5,638 nucleotides of DNA. Source: Caldifarciminota bacterium (lineage in GTDB: Bacteria; Hydrothermota; UBA3072; B12-G15). Shown here in pieces: positions 1-4,910 of this stretch. The position numbers and the translations under genes are program-made. The DNA lies in assembly GCA_021163525.1 (NCBI GenBank), contig JAGGTX010000015.1:1-5638 (forward strand), read 5' to 3'. Under the pieces are notes generated by a model, which saw nothing but the letters and a program-made list of their open reading frames with translations, ran no database searches and was not told where the DNA came from. How positions within the stretch are numbered: position 1 is the stretch's first letter; each line of letters opens with the position of its first letter.

Positions 1-1089
1 GAGTATTATCATGAATTCAATGCAAACATTGCCAGGGGTGTTTATGAATTCTCAACCATTGCAACTGAAAGGTATGAAGAGGCACATGGAACCATAGCAA
101 AGTTTCTTGGTGCAAAGCATAATGAAATCATTATAACAAAAAACTCCACTGAGAGTATAAATCAGGTTGCCTATTCATTTCCCTGGGGCGCAAGGAAGAA
201 GATTGTTACCACCCTGATTGAACACCATTCAAACTATCTTCCCTGGTTACGGGTTGCTCAGATCTATGGGCTTGAGGTCGCAACTGTCAAACCTAATGAA
301 GAGGGTATATTTAACCTGAAGGACTTTGAGAAAGTTATTGACAGCAATACCGCACTTGTTGCAGTAAACCATGTATCAAACGTGCTTGGCACTATAAACA
401 CAGTTGAAGAAATCATTCAGATTGCACACAGGAAAGGTGCAAAGGTGATAGTTGATGGTGCACAGGCAGCACCACACATACCAGTTGACCTTCACAAAAT
501 GGATGTTGACTTTTATGTCACGAGTGGACACAAAATGCTTGGCCCCACGGGAACAGGGGTGCTGTATATAAAAGAGGAACTCTTCAACTACCTCAGACCT
601 GCCTTGCTTGGAGGAGGAACAATCACAGATGTTGATATAGGCGAGTACAAACTTGTAGATAACTTTGAAAGGTTTGAGGCTGGCACACCAAATATTGCAG
701 GTGGGCTTGGGCTTGCTGCTGCAGCAGAATACCTCATGAACCTGGGCATGGAGAATGTCCTTGAACACGAAAAACATCTCATGATAAGGATGATTGAGGG
801 GTTGAAGAGTGCAGGTGTAAAGGTCTTTGGACCTTCTGATTATGAAAGAAGGGTGGGGGTTGTATCCTTTGAGATTGAGGGTATGGGACCACACAGGGCT
901 GCATTCCTCCTCTCCGAGATGTTCAATATTGCTGTGCGTTCAGGGCATCATTGTGCATATCCCTTATTAAAACATGTTATATGCAGACCTGAAGGAACCT
1001 GCAGGGCATCACTTTACATCTATAATACAGAGGAGGAAGTGGAGAGGTTCATCGGAGCAATTAAAGAAATAAGGAGGAGCAGTGGATAG
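1..1089 (+). CDS. sufS: Cysteine desulfurase, SufS type (5' end missing)
   Basis: PLP-dependent class V aminotransferase-fold enzyme that takes sulfur from L-cysteine, giving alanine and an enzyme persulfide for Fe-S cluster or other sulfur metabolism in the cytosol. The reading frame is open from base 1, and 362 residues are visible. The family is about 400 residues long, so roughly 35-45 N-terminal residues lie outside the window. Visible motifs, numbered in the fragment: the NANIARGVYEFS segment near the start (SufS family: NANVHRGVH); cofactor Asp152 in VDGAQ; PLP lysine Lys178 in TSGHKMLGPTGTG; RSGHHCAYP; and the catalytic cysteine Cys334 in GTCRASLYIYNTEEEV, which matches the SufS C-terminal signature. 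This makes SufS (group II) more likely than IscS/NifS. No SufU, SufE, SufB/C/D or IscU follows; the next gene overlaps by 8 bases. Upstream genes are unseen, so a suf operon on the 5' side is possible. Confidence 0.93.
   Translation, partial: EYYHEFNANIARGVYEFSTIATERYEEAHGTIAKFLGAKHNEIIITKNSTESINQVAYSFPWGARKKIVTTLIEHHSNYLPWLRVAQIYGLEVATVKPNEEGIFNLKDFEKVIDSNTALVAVNHVSNVLGTINTVEEIIQIAHRKGAKVIVDGAQAAPHIPVDLHKMDVDFYVTSGHKMLGPTGTGVLYIKEELFNYLRPALLGGGTITDVDIGEYKLVDNFERFEAGTPNIAGGLGLAAAAEYLMNLGMENVLEHEKHLMIRMIEGLKSAGVKVFGPSDYERRVGVVSFEIEGMGPHRAAFLLSEMFNIAVRSGHHCAYPLLKHVICRPEGTCRASLYIYNTEEEVERFIGAIKEIRRSSG
1071..1077 (+). promoter_or_regulatory. Ribosome binding site setting the GTG start at 1082
   Basis: AAGGAGG lies inside the last codons of the cysteine desulfurase gene, four bases before a GTG codon. 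It makes GTG 1082 the likely start of the 91-residue protein and places that start inside the upstream gene, typical of coupled translation. Confidence 0.75.
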
Positions 1090-1357
1090 AAAGTTTAAGA
1101 TTAAGGCAGTGTGCCATAAAGGTGGTATAGGAAACTATAAGTTGATACCAGAAGAGCCCATTGAATTTGATTTTGATAAAATCATGAAGAAGGAAGGGCT
1201 TGATGAGGTAAAAAAACCAACAGACCTCATACTTATAGTCCGCAAAGGCGATGTTACAATGGTGTTCTCAAAGAGAAAAGGTACCATAATGGTTGAGAAT
1301 GTTGTTCCAGATACGCCTGAAAGGGCAATGGAACTTGTGAATGAAATCCTGGATTAA
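1082..1357 (+). CDS. Uncharacterised 91-residue protein, possible TBP-like half-fold
   Basis: I do not recognise a named family. The protein is small, soluble and lysine/glutamate-rich, with no signal peptide or membrane segment. The apparent order is strand (residues 5-13), helix (30-39), strand (47-54), strands (57-63 and 67-73), then a C-terminal helix (77-91). This order, with the phrase TMVFSKRKGTIMVENVV followed by PERAMELVNEIL, resembles one repeat of the TATA-binding-protein fold, where a paired strand ending in a Lys-Ile/Gly turn precedes a helix. That is a visual comparison only. The single cysteine, Cys11, lies in the first strand. The GTG start is supported by AAGGAGG four bases upstream; the gene overlaps sufS by 8 bases and apbE by 17, so it is very probably translated. 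Position suggests a link to the desulfurase or to the flavin genes, but none is shown by the sequence. Confidence 0.8.
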   Translation: MDRKFKIKAVCHKGGIGNYKLIPEEPIEFDFDKIMKKEGLDEVKKPTDLILIVRKGDVTMVFSKRKGTIMVENVVPDTPERAMELVNEILD

Positions 1358-2258
1358 GTATCTGATTGTTACTGGAATCATAATCGTTCTTCTCGTTGCT
1401 GGTTCCTTACGAAGCCGCTCCTATGAGGCAGAGTGGTTTGCCTTTGATACAGTTGTCAGGGTAAAGATACTCTCAAGGAATCCCAGGAGTGCCTCAGGAT
1501 GCATAAATGAGATAAAGAGTGCCTTCGCATACCTTGACTCTGTGGGCTCAAACCTCATTGACAGACCAACATACTCTCCTGTTCTTGCAGAGATTTTGAA
1601 AGAGGCACTTGTTGTTTCAGAACAGACAGATGGGGCATTTGACCCTTCAATAGGGATAATTGAGAGGGAGTGGGGAAGGTTCAAAAAACCCATTTTACCG
1701 GATTCTATGAAGATTGTTTCACTATTGAAGTATGTTGATTACAAAAAAATCAGGATAAGGAATGATACAATATTACCGGGTGAAGGTCAGGTTATTGACC
1801 TTGGTGGAATCGCCAAGGGATTTGCACTGGATACTGCAAGGGCAATCATTGAGAAGTATGGTATAAAGAGTGCACTGATTTATGCTGGTGGTGACATTAT
1901 GCTTGTTGGGGGCAAGGGGAAACATTCATGGAAGATTGGGGTGAGGAACCCAAGGGACCCTGAAGGTATTATTGATACACTACTCCTGAAAGACTGTGCT
2001 GTTGCCACATCAGGGGATTATGAGAGATACTTTATTATAGATGGCAAAAGATACCACCACATACTCAATCCTGAAACAGGTTATCCTGCAAGGGGACTTG
2101 TATCTGTAACCTGCATTCACAATAATGGAATGCTTGCAGATGCCTATGCAACCGCCATATTTGTCCTTGGTAAGGAAAAGGGGATTGAATTTGCAAAGAA
2201 GAATAAAATAAGGGTTGAACTTATTGATAGTAGTCTTAAAATAATTAAGATATGGTGA
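1341..2258 (+). CDS. apbE: FAD:protein FMN transferase, membrane-anchored
   Basis: Transfers FMN from FAD to a threonine or serine of target proteins outside the cytoplasm, such as Rnf/Nqr subunits and FMN-binding-domain proteins. It has 305 residues; the family is often near 340. Residues 6-22 form one hydrophobic N-terminal segment with no lipobox cysteine, so it is probably an uncleaved anchor or ordinary signal rather than the common lipoprotein form. Family motifs in order: TDGAFDPSIG (96-105), DLGGIAKGFALD (153-164), AGGDI (182-186), ATSGDYERY (222-230), YHHILNPETGYPA (238-250) and ADAYATAIFVLG (266-277), the last holding the Asp267/Thr271 pair expected to bind Mg2+. The region around 66-78, where the family usually has a longer Ser/Glu/Asn-containing loop, looks abbreviated. 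ATG 1341 overlaps the preceding gene by 17 bases with only a weak Shine-Dalgarno, so coupling is likely. Its target protein is not encoded in this window. Confidence 0.95.
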   Translation: MKSWIKYLIVTGIIIVLLVAGSLRSRSYEAEWFAFDTVVRVKILSRNPRSASGCINEIKSAFAYLDSVGSNLIDRPTYSPVLAEILKEALVVSEQTDGAFDPSIGIIEREWGRFKKPILPDSMKIVSLLKYVDYKKIRIRNDTILPGEGQVIDLGGIAKGFALDTARAIIEKYGIKSALIYAGGDIMLVGGKGKHSWKIGVRNPRDPEGIIDTLLLKDCAVATSGDYERYFIIDGKRYHHILNPETGYPARGLVSVTCIHNNGMLADAYATAIFVLGKEKGIEFAKKNKIRVELIDSSLKIIKIW

Positions 2259-3241
2259 AAAAAGAAGCCCTTTTCTGGAAGCCATTAAAAAATGGGAATG
2301 TCCAGTGCCTTCTCTGTCCCCACAACTGCATACTCACACCGGGACAGAGCGGTATGTGCAATGGTAAGCAGAACATAGATGGGAGGTTGATTGCAATAAA
2401 CTATGGGGAAACAGTATCTCTTGCCATTGACCCCATTGAGAAGAAGCCTCTCTACCACTTTATGCCAGGTTCAAGCATCCTGTCCACCGCACCAAATGGT
2501 TGCAATCTAAGATGCCCCTTCTGCCAGAACTATTCAATATCTGTGCTTAAAACACATACTGAATACATCTCTCCTGAAGAACTCATAAATCTTGCCCTGA
2601 GGTACAATTCATCATCAATCGCCTTCACCTATTCAGAGCCACTCATCTGGTATGAATACATACTTGATGTTGCCAGACTGGCTGAAAAGGAAGGTATAAA
2701 ACTTGTCCTTGTCACAAATGGAATGATTAATGAGGAACCACTTCTGAAACTCCTTCCCCATATCCATGGAATGAACATTGACCTTAAATCCATGGACCAG
2801 GGGTATTATAGAAGGGTATTGAAGGGAGACCTGAAAACAGTGAAAAGGACAATATCAATTGCACAGGAAAAAACCCATGTTGAGGTTACAAACCTTATCA
2901 TCCCTGGTGACAATGACAAAAGCGAGGATATTGAAAAACTCGTTGATTTTATTGCCTCACTCAGGAAAACAATTCCCTTACATTTTTCAAGGTACTTTCC
3001 CCACCATAAATATACAAGGCCACCCACCCCCCCGGATACGATGAGGATGGCTTATGAGATAGGGAAAAAGAAACTTTACTATGTGTATGTGGGAAATATA
3101 TTTCTCCCTGGAACAGAAAACACCTATTGTCCTGAATGTGGGAATCTCCTTGTTGAAAGGTCCTTCTACCAGACAAAAATAGTGGGGATAGAGGACGGTA
3201 AATGTTCAAGATGCTCAAGAAAAGTGGACTTCGTCTTATAA
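2252..3241 (+). CDS. amrS: AmmeMemoRadiSam system radical SAM enzyme
   Basis: Cytosolic radical S-adenosylmethionine enzyme of the group that commonly co-occurs with AMMECR1 and Memo proteins; its reaction is not firmly established to my knowledge. Its 329 residues match the family length. The N-terminal cysteine-rich signature is CLLCPHNC (Cys19, 22, 26) plus Cys36 in GMCNGK. The radical SAM motif is C84-N-L-R-C88-P-F-C91, the standard CxxxCxxC that binds a 4Fe-4S cluster. Further family landmarks are FTYSEPLIWYEY, LVTNG, MNIDLKSM, HFSRYFPHHK and YVYVGN. The C-terminus carries two cysteine pairs, CPEC and CSRC (Cys290/293 and Cys316/319), probably a metal-binding ribbon; it ends in KVDFVL rather than the usual tryptophan-containing tail. 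ATG 2252 overlaps apbE by 7 bases and lacks a clear Shine-Dalgarno, so it probably relies on coupling. No AMMECR1 or Memo gene is in the window. Pyruvate formate-lyase activase-like is the older annotation for such proteins. Confidence 0.93.
   Translation: MVKKEALFWKPLKNGNVQCLLCPHNCILTPGQSGMCNGKQNIDGRLIAINYGETVSLAIDPIEKKPLYHFMPGSSILSTAPNGCNLRCPFCQNYSISVLKTHTEYISPEELINLALRYNSSSIAFTYSEPLIWYEYILDVARLAEKEGIKLVLVTNGMINEEPLLKLLPHIHGMNIDLKSMDQGYYRRVLKGDLKTVKRTISIAQEKTHVEVTNLIIPGDNDKSEDIEKLVDFIASLRKTIPLHFSRYFPHHKYTRPPTPPDTMRMAYEIGKKKLYYVYVGNIFLPGTENTYCPECGNLLVERSFYQTKIVGIEDGKCSRCSRKVDFVL
3191..3194 (+). promoter_or_regulatory. Ribosome binding site for the ATG at 3202
   Basis: GAGG lies seven bases before ATG 3202, inside the end of amrS. 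It favours ATG 3202 over the next in-frame ATG at 3211, though both give the same mature domain. Confidence 0.5.
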
Positions 3242-3576
3242 AACCTGCTGACATTATAATCCCGATTATCTCACTTTTCCTCATTTTTTCTCACCACAGT
3301 GAAAAGGGCACAACCATCCATGTTTATTCTAATGGTAAAGAGGTCTTTGTAATGCCTTTAAGCATGGACACAATCATAGAGGTTCAGGGGAAGATAGGAA
3401 AATCCATCATCCAGATAAAGCAGGGAAAGGTCAGGATGTTGCACTCTCCATGCCCCTTGAAGTTGTGTGAAAAACAGGGATTTATCTCAACAAGGGGGAA
3501 TGAGATTATATGCGTTCCCAACAGGATTGTTATAAGGATTGGAGGCAGGAGGGATATTGACGAAATCACAGAGTAG
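3202..3576 (+). CDS. NusG domain II-containing membrane protein (EetA-like)
   Basis: Small 124-residue protein with a short positively charged N-terminus, one membrane segment (residues 16-30) and an extracytosolic beta-rich domain of the NusG_II type. The domain shows the family pattern: a VYSNGKEVFVMPL strand pair, then GKVRMLHSPCPLKLCEKQG and an NEIICVPNRIVIRI tail. Three cysteines (84, 89 and 104) sit in the conserved CPxxxC and CxPNR positions, suggesting a disulfide or a metal/redox site. Despite the name it is not a transcription factor. Homologues of this architecture are called EetA in flavin-based extracellular electron transfer loci of Gram-positive bacteria and commonly neighbour ApbE and a Gx transporter gene, as here. 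The exact molecular role is unknown. It overlaps amrS by 40 bases, the largest overlap in the window, and the next gene by 20. Confidence 0.88.
   Translation: MFKMLKKSGLRLIKPADIIIPIISLFLIFSHHSEKGTTIHVYSNGKEVFVMPLSMDTIIEVQGKIGKSIIQIKQGKVRMLHSPCPLKLCEKQGFISTRGNEIICVPNRIVIRIGGRRDIDEITE
3547..3552 (+). promoter_or_regulatory. Ribosome binding site setting the TTG start at 3557
   Basis: AGGAGG lies four bases before TTG 3557. The longest open frame begins at TTG 3539, upstream of this site, but that codon has no comparable site, so TTG 3557 is the better start. Spacing equals that at 1082 and 4056. Confidence 0.7.
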
Positions 3577-4075
3577 ATTTGCCACAACCGTGATACTTAT
3601 TATCATTTCTGGATTCCTCTATGGTGTAGAAACATTTATCCCAAGGCCTGTTCCATTCATCAGGCTTGGTCTTGGTAATGTTCTCGTTCTCTTTGCCCTG
3701 ATAAATCTTGGAACAAAGGAGGGATTTCAGGTTGGTATCGGAAAATCCATTGTTGGCGCCCTTCTCACTGGCTCCTTCCTATCACCATCACTTATTCTAT
3801 CCCTCGCTGGCACCATTTCATCAATAACTATTATGTGGGCACTTTACACCACGGGATTTTTTGGTATTATTGGGTTGAGTATGGCAGGTGCAATAACAAA
3901 TGGTGTTGTTCAGGCTATAGTTGTGTCGTGCCTTTTTGCGGGAACATACGCATTTGCCTATGTTGGGAGGATAATGACAATGAGTGGAATGATAACAGGT
4001 TGTATAACCGGGTTCATAACATATGGACTTTTAAAATTCGCTGAAAGGAGGTCAGGTGGGATTGAGCATAAGTAA
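3557..4075 (+). CDS. Gx transporter family / HepS1-like integral membrane protein (EetB-like)
   Basis: A 172-residue, very hydrophobic protein of the family annotated as Gx transporter or heptaprenyl diphosphate synthase component I, with about five to six membrane segments (roughly 9-24, 40-52, 58-72, 78-98, 103-128 and 138-160). The family hallmark is FIPRPVPFIRLGLGN at 27-41, followed by a glycine-rich helix, SLILSLAGTISSITIMWAL and GLSMAGAITNGVVQ (106-119). It probably acts as an ECF S-component-like membrane protein; its substrate is unknown, and the prenyl synthase name is likely historical. Members beside NusG-II and ApbE genes are called EetB in extracellular electron transfer loci. 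In the 106-119 motif, my memory of the family expects His-Asn where Asn-Gly is seen here. Start chosen at TTG 3557 because of AGGAGG four bases upstream. It overlaps the NusG-II gene by 20 bases and the following gene by 20. Confidence 0.86.
   Translation: MTKSQSRFATTVILIIISGFLYGVETFIPRPVPFIRLGLGNVLVLFALINLGTKEGFQVGIGKSIVGALLTGSFLSPSLILSLAGTISSITIMWALYTTGFFGIIGLSMAGAITNGVVQAIVVSCLFAGTYAFAYVGRIMTMSGMITGCITGFITYGLLKFAERRSGGIEHK
4046..4051 (+). promoter_or_regulatory. Ribosome binding site setting the GTG start at 4056
   Basis: AGGAGG, preceded by further A residues, lies four bases before GTG 4056 inside the last codons of the Gx transporter gene. It fixes the start of the DUF4321 gene at a non-ATG codon. 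Confidence 0.7.
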
Positions 4076-4328
4076 AAGGACAGGACTGACCCTGTTCATT
4101 ATATTCATAGGAAGTATAGTTGGAGGTGGAATAGGTGAACTGATCGGTGCCTTTGTTCCTGAAAGCCCTGTAAAATCCTTCTTCCTTAACTATGTGAGCC
4201 TCGGGTTCTCGCCCATCACAATAAACCTGCACATTATCCAGTTCACCCTTGGTCTGACATTCAGGTTCAACATTGTGAGCATATTTGGAATACTTCTACT
4301 GGGGTATCTTTTAAGATGGTTATACTGA
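4056..4328 (+). CDS. DUF4321 family membrane protein
   Basis: A 90-residue protein with two membrane segments (about 10-33 and 71-89) and a short loop between them. The first helix has the glycine-rich pattern GSIVGGGIGELIG. The second half, VSLGFSPITINLHIIQFTLG followed by LTFRFNIVSIFGILLLGYLL, matches the DUF4321 pattern of a serine-proline-threonine loop, then an amphipathic Leu/Phe/Gly strand and an Asn-Ile-containing helix. The function of DUF4321 is unknown. Family members are known from Firmicutes and thermophilic anaerobes. GTG 4056 follows AGGAGG by four bases. The gene overlaps the Gx transporter gene by 20 bases and the rhomboid gene by 13, so all three are probably co-translated; a partnership with the Gx membrane protein is an inference from this position. 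Confidence 0.82.
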   Translation: MGLSISKRTGLTLFIIFIGSIVGGGIGELIGAFVPESPVKSFFLNYVSLGFSPITINLHIIQFTLGLTFRFNIVSIFGILLLGYLLRWLY

Positions 4329-4888
4329 AAGGGGTCAGAAATCTCCTTATAATAAACCTGGTTGTTTTCGTGGTTCAACTGATTGTTCCACAAACATTTG
4401 AGGTTTATTTTGGTCTTGTTCCAGCCATGTTCCTTAGAGGATACATCTACCAGATTGTGACATATATGTTCCTGCACGGCGGTTTCTTCCATATAATAGT
4501 CAACATGTATGTTCTCTGGTTGTTCGGGAGCGAACTTGAATTCTTCTGGGGCACACGGGAATTCATGAAGTACTACTTTATCACTGGTGTAGGTGCTGGC
4601 CTTATATATGTTGCATTCAATCATTCATCATACATACCTGTTATTGGTGCATCCGGTGCAATATTTGGGCTTTTGCTTGCATTCGGAATGCTTTTCCCCG
4701 AGAGGGAACTAATCCTGTTCATACCCTTACCCATCAGGGTGAAGGCAAAATACCTTGTTTTCATCTTTGGAGGAATTGAACTCTTTGGGCTTCTCATTGC
4801 AAAGGACAACATTGCACACCTTGCTCATCTTGGCGGCCTTGCTGTTGGATACCTGTATTTGAGGTGGAAGAGGAGAAGACTGTATTAA
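4316..4888 (+). CDS. Rhomboid family intramembrane serine protease
   Basis: Cleaves single-pass membrane proteins within or near their membrane segment. It has 190 residues with about six membrane helices and no extra N- or C-terminal domain, so it is the compact bacterial form. The catalytic dyad is Ser113 in IGASGAIFGLL (GxSG, helix 4) and His171 in HLAHLGGLAVGYLYL (helix 6). The oxyanion-hole pair His59 and Asn63 is present in HIIVNM, within the conserved helix-2 stretch ending in LFGSELE. All key residues are intact, so an active protease is expected rather than a pseudo-rhomboid. ATG 4316 overlaps DUF4321 by 13 bases; no strong Shine-Dalgarno is nearby (only a GGGG about 12 bases upstream), suggesting translation by coupling. 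The basic tail KRRRLY fits a cytosolic C-terminus. Its substrate is unknown; single-pass neighbours are candidates by location only. Confidence 0.94.
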   Translation: MVILKGVRNLLIINLVVFVVQLIVPQTFEVYFGLVPAMFLRGYIYQIVTYMFLHGGFFHIIVNMYVLWLFGSELEFFWGTREFMKYYFITGVGAGLIYVAFNHSSYIPVIGASGAIFGLLLAFGMLFPERELILFIPLPIRVKAKYLVFIFGGIELFGLLIAKDNIAHLAHLGGLAVGYLYLRWKRRRLY

Positions 4889-4896
4889 ATTCAAAA

Positions 4897-4907
4897 AAGG
4901 AGGTGAT
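4897..4907 (+). promoter_or_regulatory. Extended Shine-Dalgarno of serA
   Basis: AAGGAGGTGAT is complementary along its length to the usual 3' end of bacterial 16S rRNA and sits before ATG 4911, seven bases after the AGGAGG core. It fills the only intergenic gap (4889-4910). No terminator hairpin or promoter is seen in that gap. Confidence 0.85.
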
Positions 4908-4910
4908 TCT

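Noticed and set aside
376..894. A 172-codon open frame on the minus strand
   Set aside because: It lies opposite the highly conserved core of the cysteine desulfurase, has a cysteine- and histidine-rich composition typical of antisense frames, and shows no family motif or ribosome binding site.
382..1089. Treating ATG 382 as the start of the desulfurase gene
   Set aside because: The frame is open back to base 1 and the upstream codons encode conserved SufS sequence, so the gene is cut by the window edge rather than starting here.
3539..3541. TTG 3539 as the start of the Gx transporter gene
   Set aside because: It lies upstream of AGGAGG 3547-3552, which is correctly placed for the in-frame TTG 3557; the six extra residues add no family feature.
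3202..3576. Calling the NusG domain II protein a transcription elongation factor
   Set aside because: It has an N-terminal membrane segment, lacks the NusG N-terminal domain and KOW motif, and carries conserved extracytosolic cysteines.
3557..4075. Naming the Gx family gene as heptaprenyl diphosphate synthase subunit
   Set aside because: The protein is wholly membrane-embedded, has no aspartate-rich prenyl synthase motif, and no prenyl synthase gene is adjacent.
4190..4624. A 144-codon minus-strand open frame across the DUF4321/rhomboid junction
   Set aside because: Both + strand genes here have clear family signatures in frame; the antisense frame shows no recognisable domain and is a shadow.
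4889..4910. Possible terminator or promoter in the only intergenic gap
   Set aside because: The 22 bases have no hairpin and are occupied largely by the extended Shine-Dalgarno of the following gene.
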